Assembly: GCA_026987795.1 (NCBI GenBank)
Contig: JALSMF010000267.1
Coordinates: forward strand, 1 to 15,103
DNA: 15,103 nucleotides
Direction of reading: 5' to 3'
Source: Bacteroidales bacterium
GTDB taxonomy: Bacteria > Bacteroidota > Bacteroidia > Bacteroidales > JAADGE01
Below, in pieces: positions 1 to 7,079 of this stretch. Made by a program: the position numbers and the translations under genes. The notes under the pieces were generated by a model. That model did no database searches. It saw only the letters and a list, made by a program, of their open reading frames with translations, and was not told the origin of the DNA. The first letter of the stretch is position 1. Each line of letters opens with the position of its first letter.

Positions 1-1
1 A

Positions 2-655
2 AATGTTCGGGCAGGAACAGTGGGAGAATTACTGGAAACTGCACAAGTCAAAATTGCAGATGACGGAGAAATATTATTTAAAGGTCCCAATTTAATGCCC
101 GGATACTATAAAGATCCTGAAAAAACAAAGGAAGCTATTGATAAAGACGGGTGGTTTCATACGGGGGACACAGGAGAATTAGACGGAAAAGTGCTTAAAA
201 TAACAGGAAGAACAAAAGAAATATTTAAACTTTCAACAGGTAAATATGTTGCACCCGAGCTCGTTGAAAATAAAATGAAAGAATCTCCCTTTATTGAACA
301 AATTATGGTTGTAGGCGAAGGAGAAAAATATACAGCTGCGATTATATGCCCTGCATTTGAACATTTACATAATTGGGCTGCATTGCACAACATCAGCTTT
401 AGAGAAAATTACGAACTTATAAAAAACGAAAAAGTAATAAAAAAGTTTGAAGACGAAGTTGAGCGACTTAATCAAAGGTTAGATAAAGCTATGAGAATTA
501 AAAAGTTCTCATTAGTATGCAGTGAATGGACTCCGGAAACAGGAGAACTGTCTCCGACACTTAAACTAAAACGTAAAGTTTTAATTAAGAAATACAAAAC
601 TAAGCTGGATTTCCTTTACGGATACACTGAAGACGAGGGCTTTATAGAGCATTAA
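2..655 (+). CDS. Long-chain acyl-CoA synthetase (AMP-forming), C-terminal part only
   Basis: This is the 3' part of an AMP-dependent long-chain fatty acid:CoA ligase, which activates fatty acids to acyl-CoA via an acyl-adenylate. The reading frame is open from base 2, so the true start lies upstream of the window and the GTG at base 20 is internal. Visible are the hinge-region GWFHTGD motif, the ITGRTKE segment, the KLSTGKYVAP segment and the terminal SPTLKLKR motif that carries the catalytic lysine of the mobile C-terminal subdomain. The last 211 residues align without gaps to the end of the next gene (840-2627), with about 64 % identical positions by hand count, so the two are tandem paralogues. 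The P-loop and acyl-binding regions are outside the window. A terminator follows 18 bases after the stop. The family is certain; chain-length preference cannot be read. Confidence 0.93.
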   Translation, partial: NVRAGTVGELLETAQVKIADDGEILFKGPNLMPGYYKDPEKTKEAIDKDGWFHTGDTGELDGKVLKITGRTKEIFKLSTGKYVAPELVENKMKESPFIEQIMVVGEGEKYTAAIICPAFEHLHNWAALHNISFRENYELIKNEKVIKKFEDEVERLNQRLDKAMRIKKFSLVCSEWTPETGELSPTLKLKRKVLIKKYKTKLDFLYGYTEDEGFIEH

Positions 656-673
656 GTCAGCAATGATACATAT

Positions 674-713
674 AAAGGTTTCGGATTTTCCTTCATTTCT
701 GAAACCTTTTTTT
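674..713 (+). terminator. Intrinsic terminator after the first acyl-CoA synthetase
   Basis: A perfect 9-bp stem, AAAGGTTTC (674-682) with GAAACCTTT (701-709), closes an 18-base loop and runs directly into a T tract (707-713). It starts 18 bases after the stop codon at 653-655. It suggests that the two tandem synthetases are separately transcribed. The rest of the gap, to 839, is AT-rich. I see no convincing TAnnTTTG promoter box there; the nearest, TATACTTTATG around 801-811, lacks the TTTG core. Confidence 0.8.
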
Positions 714-839
714 ATTTTATCACGTATGCTTATAATATACTGTATCCGGTAAATATTTTAAAAAACAAGACCCTTAATTTTATTTTTTAGAGTAATTACA
801 TATACTTTATGAGTATAAACATCTAAAACTTCATAAACT

Positions 840-2627
840 ATGGAAATAAAGAGAACATTTGAATTTATAGAATACGCACTGGCAAATTACCCGAAAGACG
901 ATGCTTTTTCCGTAAAAAGAAACGGTAAATGGGAAATGTTCAGCACTCAAGACATAAAACAAAAAGCAGATTTTTTCAGTTCAGGATTAATTAGCTTAGG
1001 ATTTAAAAAAGGTGATAAAATATTAACAATCTCAAACAATCGCCCCGAATGGAACATTGCCGATATAGGAATGGAGCAAATAGGTGTTATACACGTACCC
1101 GTTTACCCCACAATGGCAACATCAGAATATGACCACATAATAAATCATTCCGATGCAAAAATGGTTATAACGGCAAAAAAGGAACATTATGAAAGAGTTA
1201 AAAACGCTCCTGTCATAACAAGTAAAAACATTCCTGTTTATTCTTTTGAAAAAACAGATGCTAACGGACTGTTTAATGACATTTTGAATACAGGTAAAGA
1301 AAATTTTGAACAAAACAGCGGAAAGCTTCAACAGATGAAAGCTGATATAAACGAGAAAGATATCAGCTCAATAATTTACACGTCCGGAACAACAGGACAA
1401 CCTAAAGGCGTAATGCTTACACACAAAAATTTCATTTCAAATGTTCTTGCCCAAGTTTGTGTTGTACCGGAAGGAGTTAACAAAGCAATCAGTTTTCTGC
1501 CTCTTAATCATGTTTACGAAAGAAGTTTGAATTTTTTATATACATACCTTGGAGTAAGCATATATTATGCAGAAAGCCCGGAGACTCTCGTTGCCGACAT
1601 ACAAGAAGTAAAACCGGAAACTTTCGCAACGGTTCCGAGACTTCTTGAAAAAATTTATGATAAGATATACGAAAAAGGAAGAGAATTAAAAGGCATTAAA
1701 AAAAGCATTTTTTTCAGTTCTTTACGCTCAGCACAAAAATATGAGGGAAATAAGTCTTCAAATATGTTTTTAAAAGCAAAATTAGCCTTTGACAACAAAC
1801 TTGTTTTTGATAAATGGAGAGAAGCATTAGGAGGAAATATAAAATTGATAGTTTCCGGCGGTGCAGCTTTACAACCAAGACTCGCCCGAGTTTTTAATGC
1901 TGCAAAAATTCCGGTTATTGAAGGATACGGCTTAACCGAAACATCTCCCGTTATATCAGTCAACAGGCTCGATGACATAAAACCCGGAACTGTCGGAAAA
2001 TTACTCGAGACATCAGAAGTTAAAATAGCTCCCGACGGCGAAATTCTTTACAAAGGGCCGTGCTTAATGAAAGGCTATTATAAGGACAGAGAACGGACAG
2101 AAGAGGAAATTGACGAAAACGGATGGTTTCATACAGGAGATATGGGTGAACTCAACGGAGATATTCTCAAAATAACAGGAAGAAAAAAAGAACTTTTCAA
2201 ACTTTCTACAGGTAAATATGTTGCACCTCAGCTGGTCGAAAACATTATGAAAGAATCTCCTTTTATTGAACAACTTATGGTTATCGGAGAAAATGAACGA
2301 TATTGCTCCGCTCTGATATCTCCGGCTTTTGAATATATCAGAAAATGGGGAGAACTGCACGAAATAACCTTTAAAAATAATTCGGAAATAATTAAAAACA
2401 AGCAGGTTATTGAAAAAATAAAGAACGAAATTGATGAGTTGAATTTTGATGTCGACGATTCTATGAGAATTAAAAAATTTGCATTAGTCTGTGAAGAGTG
2501 GGGTCCTGATACCGGAGAATTGTCCCCGACCCTGAAGCTTAAGCGGAATTTTATTTTTAACAAATACAAAGTCAGAATCGATTGGCTTTATGAAAAAACA
2601 GATGACGAAGGTTATGTTTTAAGTTAA
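840..2627 (+). CDS. Long-chain fatty acid--CoA ligase (AMP-forming), FadD15-like
   Basis: This 595-residue enzyme couples fatty acids to CoA with ATP, feeding lipid synthesis or beta-oxidation. It belongs to the ANL superfamily. Motifs in order: the phosphate-binding loop YTSGTTGQPKG (180-190), the adenine/acyl-binding EGYGLTETSP (361-370), GWFHTGD (428-434), the hinge ITGRKKE (445-451), and the C-terminal SPTLKLKR (562-569) carrying the catalytic lysine. The length is normal for the roughly 600-residue FadD15-type long-chain ligases. The ATG at 840 gives a typical N-terminus (MEIKRTFEFIEYAL) and no in-frame upstream alternative is needed; no Shine-Dalgarno sequence precedes it. It is a tandem paralogue of the partial gene upstream and ends in a terminator shared with the convergent peptidase gene. 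No signal peptide is present, so it is cytoplasmic or peripherally membrane-bound. Substrate chain length is not readable. Confidence 0.95.
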   Translation: MEIKRTFEFIEYALANYPKDDAFSVKRNGKWEMFSTQDIKQKADFFSSGLISLGFKKGDKILTISNNRPEWNIADIGMEQIGVIHVPVYPTMATSEYDHIINHSDAKMVITAKKEHYERVKNAPVITSKNIPVYSFEKTDANGLFNDILNTGKENFEQNSGKLQQMKADINEKDISSIIYTSGTTGQPKGVMLTHKNFISNVLAQVCVVPEGVNKAISFLPLNHVYERSLNFLYTYLGVSIYYAESPETLVADIQEVKPETFATVPRLLEKIYDKIYEKGRELKGIKKSIFFSSLRSAQKYEGNKSSNMFLKAKLAFDNKLVFDKWREALGGNIKLIVSGGAALQPRLARVFNAAKIPVIEGYGLTETSPVISVNRLDDIKPGTVGKLLETSEVKIAPDGEILYKGPCLMKGYYKDRERTEEEIDENGWFHTGDMGELNGDILKITGRKKELFKLSTGKYVAPQLVENIMKESPFIEQLMVIGENERYCSALISPAFEYIRKWGELHEITFKNNSEIIKNKQVIEKIKNEIDELNFDVDDSMRIKKFALVCEEWGPDTGELSPTLKLKRNFIFNKYKVRIDWLYEKTDDEGYVLS

Positions 2628-2636
2628 TATAACAAG

Positions 2637-2668
2637 AAAAGGTCTCCGATATACAGAGACCTTTTTTT
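2637..2668. terminator. Bidirectional intrinsic terminator between convergent genes
   Basis: AAAAGGTCTC (2637-2646) pairs perfectly with GAGACCTTTT (2656-2665) around a 9-base loop. On the + strand it continues into a run of seven T (2662-2668). On the - strand the complementary reading gives TTTTCTT after the stem. It begins 9 bases after the stop of the + strand acyl-CoA synthetase and lies 24 bases past the stop of the - strand peptidase, so it can serve both genes. Confidence 0.85.
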
Positions 2669-2691
2669 CATTCAGAAAGCAAACCGAAACA

Positions 2692-4083
2692 TTATCTCAT
2701 CCTCATCAAATTTTCAATATCTTCAACCGTCTTGGGTATCGGCTTTCCGAGAACTCTGCAATCGTTTTCCGTAATCAAAATATCATCTTCAATTCGAATG
2801 CCTCCGAAATCTCTGTACTCTTCAAGTTTTTTGTAATTAATGAAATCGGAAAATTTGTTTTCTTTTTTCCAAATATCAATTAAAGCAGGAATAAAATAAA
2901 TTCCCGGCTCAACAGTTATTACAAAACCGGGTTCAAGTTTTCGTGCCATTCGCAAAAATGCCAGTCCGAATTGCTCGCTGCGTTTTACTGTTTCGTCATA
3001 GCCGACATAATTTTCACCCAATCCTTCCATATCATGAACATCAAGCCCCATCATATGCCCCAAGCCGTGAGGATAAAAAAGAGCGTGGGCTCCGTTTGCA
3101 ACGGCTTCTTCAACATCGCCTTTCATCAGTCCTTCATCTTTCAATCCTTGTGCTATAATTTTTGCCGAAAGCAAGTGCATATCTTTATAAAAAATTCCGG
3201 GTTTTGAATTTTTAATTACTTCAATATTTGCCTTTAATACAATTTCATATATTCCCTTTTGTTTTTCGGAAAATTTTCCGCCTACCGGAACTGTTCGCGT
3301 AATATCGCTGCAATAATGCATCGGAGATTCCGCTCCGGCATCCGTTACCATCAGTTGCCCTTCTTTCAAAATATTTTCGTGATGATGATTATGTAATATT
3401 TGCCCGTTTACCGATAAAATAACCGGAAAAGAAACAGGTCCGCCGTGAGACAATGCAATGCCCTCAATTTTTCCGTAAATTTCCTGTTCTTTAATTCCCG
3501 GAAAAGCCGCTTTCATAGAAGCTGTATGCATTTCATAAGCCACGTCAACGGTTTTTTCAATGTCTTCAATTTCTCCGGGTTCTTTTACCGAGCGTAATTT
3601 TACCACGGCTTTAATCAACTCTTCCGAAACATTACCGTTTATTTCTCCGGCAGGTATTCCGAGTAATTTCTCAAGCTGCAACTTTGTCTGTGCTCTGTAT
3701 GCAGGTAAAAAATGAATTTTTCTGCCCTGCGACAAAGCATTTTTAATAAAATCGTCAAGTTTTTCTGTAGGATATGTCTGACTTACTCCGTTCTTACCGG
3801 CAAATTCTTTCATTGTCGGCTGTTCGCCCATCCAAATAATATCGTCAATACCTATATCATTTCCGAACATATAGTCTTCACCGGAATCAACATCAATAAT
3901 ACCTGTAATATCGGGTTGTTTTACACCGAAAAAATACAAAAAAGAACTGTCTTGCCTGAAAGAATAAATATTTGCAGGATAATTAAACGGGACATCTGAA
4001 TTACCGGGCAGTAAAATTAATCCGTCTGATATTTGTTCTGAAAGTTTTTTTCGCCTTGCCGTATATATTTCTTTTGAAAACAT
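2692..4083 (-). CDS. pepP: Xaa-Pro aminopeptidase, peptidase family M24B
   Basis: This 463-residue metallopeptidase removes an N-terminal residue preceding proline. An N-terminal creatinase/prolidase-like domain (about 1-165) precedes a pita-bread catalytic domain (about 175-455). The five expected metal ligands are visible: D248 (MVTDAGAE), D260 (CSDITRTVPV), H343 (GLGHMMGLDVHD), E392 (TVEPGIYF) and E432 (GIRIEDD). The accessory histidines H231 and H350 are also present, which points to aminopeptidase P or prolidase rather than methionine aminopeptidase. There is no signal peptide, so the enzyme is cytoplasmic. The ATG at 4083-4081 follows a TATTTTTG promoter box about 38 bases upstream. The gene is divergent from rbfA and convergent with the acyl-CoA synthetase. 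Aminopeptidase P and prolidase are hard to separate by motif alone; the length and N-terminal domain favour the former. Confidence 0.92.
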   Translation of the reverse strand: MFSKEIYTARRKKLSEQISDGLILLPGNSDVPFNYPANIYSFRQDSSFLYFFGVKQPDITGIIDVDSGEDYMFGNDIGIDDIIWMGEQPTMKEFAGKNGVSQTYPTEKLDDFIKNALSQGRKIHFLPAYRAQTKLQLEKLLGIPAGEINGNVSEELIKAVVKLRSVKEPGEIEDIEKTVDVAYEMHTASMKAAFPGIKEQEIYGKIEGIALSHGGPVSFPVILSVNGQILHNHHHENILKEGQLMVTDAGAESPMHYCSDITRTVPVGGKFSEKQKGIYEIVLKANIEVIKNSKPGIFYKDMHLLSAKIIAQGLKDEGLMKGDVEEAVANGAHALFYPHGLGHMMGLDVHDMEGLGENYVGYDETVKRSEQFGLAFLRMARKLEPGFVITVEPGIYFIPALIDIWKKENKFSDFINYKKLEEYRDFGGIRIEDDILITENDCRVLGKPIPKTVEDIENLMRMR

Positions 4084-4120
4084 AACTGTATTATTTTAGA
4101 ATTTATAAATTAATTTTCTC

Positions 4121-4128
4121 CAAAAATA
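4121..4128 (-). promoter_or_regulatory. Bacteroidota-type -7 box for the M24B peptidase gene
   Basis: Read on the - strand this is TATTTTTG, an exact match to TAnnTTTG. It sits 37 bases before the ATG at 4083, giving a predicted leader of about 30 bases. No clear TTTG is found at the -33 distance. AT-rich DNA makes chance matches possible, but the position in a divergent intergenic region supports it. Confidence 0.5.
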
Positions 4129-4167
4129 TAAATTTTAATCTCATTTTTATTAAATGCTTAAAAAACT

Positions 4168-4175
4168 TACTTTTG
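4168..4175 (+). promoter_or_regulatory. Bacteroidota-type -7 box for rbfA and the permease
   Basis: TACTTTTG matches TAnnTTTG exactly and ends 16 bases before the rbfA ATG at 4192, predicting a very short leader of about 10 bases. A T-rich stretch lies at the -33 position but no TTTG is present. It is divergent from the peptidase promoter at 4121-4128; both boxes lie within the 108-base gap. Confidence 0.5.
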
Positions 4176-4191
4176 TGAAAAATATAAAAAC

Positions 4192-4527
4192 ATGGAATCT
4201 ACACGACTGAAAAAAGTTTCTTCTTTGATACAAAAAGAGATGAGTATCATTTTTCAAAAAAAAGCCGGAGAATTTTCAAATAAAATAATAAGCGTAACAG
4301 TTGTCAGGGTTTCTCCGGACTTAAGCCTGGCAAAGGTTTATTTAAGCATTTTTCCCAATGATGATAAGGATGTTGTTTTTGATGAAATCAGGAACAGTAA
4401 AAGTAATTTAAGATTTGAACTGGGAAACAGAATAAAAAATCAGGTAAGAAAAATTCCGGATTTGCAATTTTACATTGACGATTCTCTTGATTATGCCGAA
4501 AAAATTGATAATTTACTGAAAAAGTAA
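4192..4527 (+). CDS. rbfA: Ribosome-binding factor A
   Basis: This 111-residue protein is a 30S maturation factor with a KH-like fold that binds near the 5' end of 16S rRNA and is needed for late 30S assembly and cold adaptation. It begins with the family's usual TRLKKVSSLIQKEM (4-17). It contains the central strand-forming region VTVVRVSPDLSLAKVYLSIF (35-54), in which SPD-L--AKVY is the recognisable core, and the C-terminal RKIPDLQFYIDDS (86-98), matching the family R--P-L-F--D-S pattern. The length is normal. The stop codon TAA overlaps the ATG of the next gene by one base (TAATG), implying translational coupling with the permease. This rbfA/FtsX-permease pairing is one I recall from other Bacteroidota. 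Confidence 0.95.
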   Translation: MESTRLKKVSSLIQKEMSIIFQKKAGEFSNKIISVTVVRVSPDLSLAKVYLSIFPNDDKDVVFDEIRNSKSNLRFELGNRIKNQVRKIPDLQFYIDDSLDYAEKIDNLLKK

Positions 4528-5756
4528 TGAATCTGTCTTATTACATAGCAAAGCGATATTTATTTTCAAAAAAGAACAGAAACGCAATAAATATTATATC
4601 CGGAATTTCGGTTGTTGTTGTAGCTGTTGCTACTGCGGCACTGATAATAGTTTTATCATCAATAAACGGTTTCGGCTCATTAATTGATGAGCAAATTTCA
4701 AATTATGCCCCTGATTTAAAGATTGAAAGCCTGAAAGGAAAAACTTTTAAGATTGAAGGAAAAAAGTTTGAGAAAATAAAAAAACTTAATCACATAAAAT
4801 ATTTTGCGGAAATTTCAGAAGAAAATATTCTTTTAAAATACGGAAATAAGCAGACTATTTGCACGGTAAAGGGCATACCTGATGATTATGACAATTTTTT
4901 CAATCTTAATTCGGCACTGAGGGAAGGAGTTTTTAAAACATCCGGAAACACTTTAAATTACACCGTATTGGGAGGTGGTATTGCTTATAAATTAGGGCTT
5001 TCGGTTGAAAGTCAAAAAGCAGTATCCCTCTGGGTTCCTGACAGAAAAAAAGTTAATATGTTAAACCCGGAGCAATCATTTAAACATATCTCTCTGATTC
5101 CTGCAGGAATAATTTCCGTTGATGCAAATTTTGATATGAAATACATACTTACCTCTTTAAGCCTTGTAAGAAAAATTACTGAAAGAAACAGCAAATCCGT
5201 AAGTTCAATAGAAATTTTAGTCGACACGACACGAAATGCAGAATTACTCAAGTCTGAAATACAGGATATTCTCGGAGAAAAATATTCCGTAAAGAACATA
5301 TACGAACAATTTGATGTTTATAAAGTTATGAAATCAGAACGCTTTGCAGCCTTTATAATCATGATGTTTATTATCCTGATTGCTTCGTTCAGCATAATAG
5401 GCTCGGTTACAATGCTGATTATTGAGAAAAAAAATGATATTTTCACTTTAATGAGTATGGGTGCCAATATAAAAACCATAAAAAAAATTTTTTTTATTGA
5501 AGGATGGATGATTTCGTTTATCGGTGCTTTTTCCGGTATAGTTTTAGGCGGGCTTATTTGTTTTGCACAGCAAAAATTCGGTTTTGTAACGTTTCCTTCC
5601 GACGGGATGTATATTGTTGATGCCTATCCTATTGTAATGAATACAGGCGATTTTGTCCTTACTTTTTTTTCGGTAATGATTATAGGAACCTTAATATCAA
5701 TGTATCCGGCAGGAAAAATAAAAAATGAGTATATTAAAGATTCTGAAACAACATAG
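4527..5756 (+). CDS. FtsX-family ABC permease, LolC/LolE-like
   Basis: This 409-residue inner-membrane permease has the MacB/FtsX/LolCE layout. One transmembrane segment lies near the N-terminus (about 22-47) after the positively charged YIAKRYLFSKKNRNAIN. A large periplasmic domain follows (about 50-268), then three more segments (about 272-297, 324-348 and 374-395). The cytoplasmic loop KKNDIFTLMSMGAN (301-314) after the second segment is the coupling region that contacts the ATPase in this family. By homology it would help extract lipoproteins from the inner membrane for the Lol pathway. No LolD ATPase is encoded here, so the partner must be elsewhere. It starts on the last base of the rbfA stop. 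It converges with mnmA across only 20 bases, with no terminator stem visible. The LolC/E role is likely but not proven, as other FtsX-type permeases share this architecture. Confidence 0.85.
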   Translation: MNLSYYIAKRYLFSKKNRNAINIISGISVVVVAVATAALIIVLSSINGFGSLIDEQISNYAPDLKIESLKGKTFKIEGKKFEKIKKLNHIKYFAEISEENILLKYGNKQTICTVKGIPDDYDNFFNLNSALREGVFKTSGNTLNYTVLGGGIAYKLGLSVESQKAVSLWVPDRKKVNMLNPEQSFKHISLIPAGIISVDANFDMKYILTSLSLVRKITERNSKSVSSIEILVDTTRNAELLKSEIQDILGEKYSVKNIYEQFDVYKVMKSERFAAFIIMMFIILIASFSIIGSVTMLIIEKKNDIFTLMSMGANIKTIKKIFFIEGWMISFIGAFSGIVLGGLICFAQQKFGFVTFPSDGMYIVDAYPIVMNTGDFVLTFFSVMIIGTLISMYPAGKIKNEYIKDSETT

Positions 5757-5776
5757 AAGCCTCTGCCGGGCAATAA

Positions 5777-6970
5777 TTAAGAATCAATAACTCCCGACCC
5801 TATCAGTTCGTCTCCAAGATAAAATGCCGCAAATTGTCCGGGAGTAATACCTCTCTGAGAATTTTTAAAAACTATATATAGACCTTCTTTTTCAGCATAT
5901 AATACGGCTTTTTGTAATGCCTGTCTGTAACGAATTCTCACAAAAATATCTAAACTGCTTCCTTCCGGTATTTTTAAATCGGGTCTTACCCAGTGCTCCT
6001 CCCCTTTTTTGATAAAAAGAGCTTTTCTGTATAACCCCGGATGCTGCTTTCCTTCTCCTATGTAAACTATATTTTTTTTAACGTCAATGTCTAAAACAAA
6101 TGCAGGTTCTTTAAGTCCGCCGACACCTAAACCTTTTCGCTGACCTATTGTAAAAAAATGAGCACCGTGATGCTTTCCGACTGTTTTACCTGTTTCAGGA
6201 GAATAAAAGTATGGTCTTGATAATAATTTCAACTGCTCATTGCGGTTAAGCCCAAAATATTTTTCTGTCTTTTTAAATTCAGAATAGTCTTTAGGTATTA
6301 GTATAATATTTCCGTTTATCGGTTTTAATTTTTGTTGTAAAAATATCGGCAAATCAACTTTACCTACAAAACAAATACCCTGCGAATCTTTCTTCTTTGC
6401 ACTTGCCAACCCTAACTTGTCTGCGATTACTCGAACTTCAGACTTCGTCAAATCTCCTATCGGAAATAACGATTTTGACAACTGCTCCTGCGAAAGCCCG
6501 CATAAAAAATAACTTTGGTCTTTATTATCATCTTCTCCTGCAAGTAATCTGTATATTTTTTTCCCGTCTTTAATAATTGTTTCTTTTCGGCAATAATGCC
6601 CCGTAGCAACAAAATCCGCTCCCAACTCCTCTGCTTTTTTCAAAAAAACGTCAAATTTGATTTCTCTGTTACATAAAACATCAGGATTAGGAGTTCGTCC
6701 TTTTTTATATTCGGAAAACATATAATCCACAACCCTTTCAGAATATATTTCACTGAAATCCGTAACTTTAAACGGTATTTTCAGTTTTCGTGCGACTAAT
6801 CTTGCAACCAAAATATCATCATCTCCGGGGCAACTGCCCTCAATAACACCTTCAGTATCGTGCCAGTTTATCATATACACTCCTGTAACATCATAGCCTT
6901 GTTCTTTAAGGATATATGCCGCTACGCTGGAATCAACTCCGCCGGATAAACCTACAATTACCTTTTTCAA
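5777..6970 (-). CDS. mnmA: tRNA-specific 2-thiouridylase MnmA
   Basis: MnmA uses ATP and a persulfide to thiolate U34 in the anticodons of Lys, Glu and Gln tRNAs. Numbered from the TTG at 6970-6968, the PP-loop SGGVDSS lies at 9-15. The catalytic cysteines are C100 in NPDVLCNREIKF and C200 in DSQGICFVG. TGHY (123-126) and FTIGQRKGLGVGG (273-285) are further family signatures. The protein is 397 residues; the stretch between the second cysteine motif and TIGQRKG is longer than in E. coli, as in other Bacteroidota copies. No ATG exists near the start. A TTG further upstream (6994-6992) would add eight residues, but it lies inside a TACTTTTG promoter box. The TTG at 6970 instead gives the canonical MKKVIVGLSGGVDSSVAA opening. 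The gene is convergent with the permease gene and divergent from the FGGY kinase gene. Confidence 0.93.
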   Translation of the reverse strand: MKKVIVGLSGGVDSSVAAYILKEQGYDVTGVYMINWHDTEGVIEGSCPGDDDILVARLVARKLKIPFKVTDFSEIYSERVVDYMFSEYKKGRTPNPDVLCNREIKFDVFLKKAEELGADFVATGHYCRKETIIKDGKKIYRLLAGEDDNKDQSYFLCGLSQEQLSKSLFPIGDLTKSEVRVIADKLGLASAKKKDSQGICFVGKVDLPIFLQQKLKPINGNIILIPKDYSEFKKTEKYFGLNRNEQLKLLSRPYFYSPETGKTVGKHHGAHFFTIGQRKGLGVGGLKEPAFVLDIDVKKNIVYIGEGKQHPGLYRKALFIKKGEEHWVRPDLKIPEGSSLDIFVRIRYRQALQKAVLYAEKEGLYIVFKNSQRGITPGQFAAFYLGDELIGSGVIDS

Positions 6971-6991
6971 TTTATTAAAAATATTTTCCCG

Positions 6992-6999
6992 CAAAAGTA
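6992..6999 (-). promoter_or_regulatory. Bacteroidota-type -7 box for mnmA
   Basis: On the - strand this reads TACTTTTG, an exact TAnnTTTG match. It ends 21 bases before the TTG start at 6970. If it is used, transcription would begin around 6985, so the upstream TTG at 6994 cannot be in the message. No TTTG is seen at the -33 distance. Confidence 0.5.
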
Positions 7000-7007
7000 A
7001 GTAATAA

Positions 7008-7039
7008 TTTGATTTTTTTCATTACAGATATACTTTTTG
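7008..7039 (+). promoter_or_regulatory. Candidate promoter for the FGGY kinase gene
   Basis: TTTG at 7008-7011 is separated by 19 bases from TACTTTTTG at 7031-7039. That is the usual -33/-7 spacing, although the -7 box carries one extra base compared with TAnnTTTG. Predicted transcription would start near 7046, inside what would otherwise be a longer TTG-initiated reading frame, and leave a leader of about 34 bases before the ATG at 7080. The match is imperfect, so this is tentative. Confidence 0.35.
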
Positions 7040-7079
7040 ATTGATTTTAACTACTTTTACAAGTTGTTTAATCTTTATA

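Noticed and set aside
7041..7079. A 13-codon N-terminal extension of the FGGY kinase from a TTG
   Set aside because: The ATG at 7080 gives the canonical MAEKTDFILSLDVGT start, and the extension overlaps the probable transcript start.
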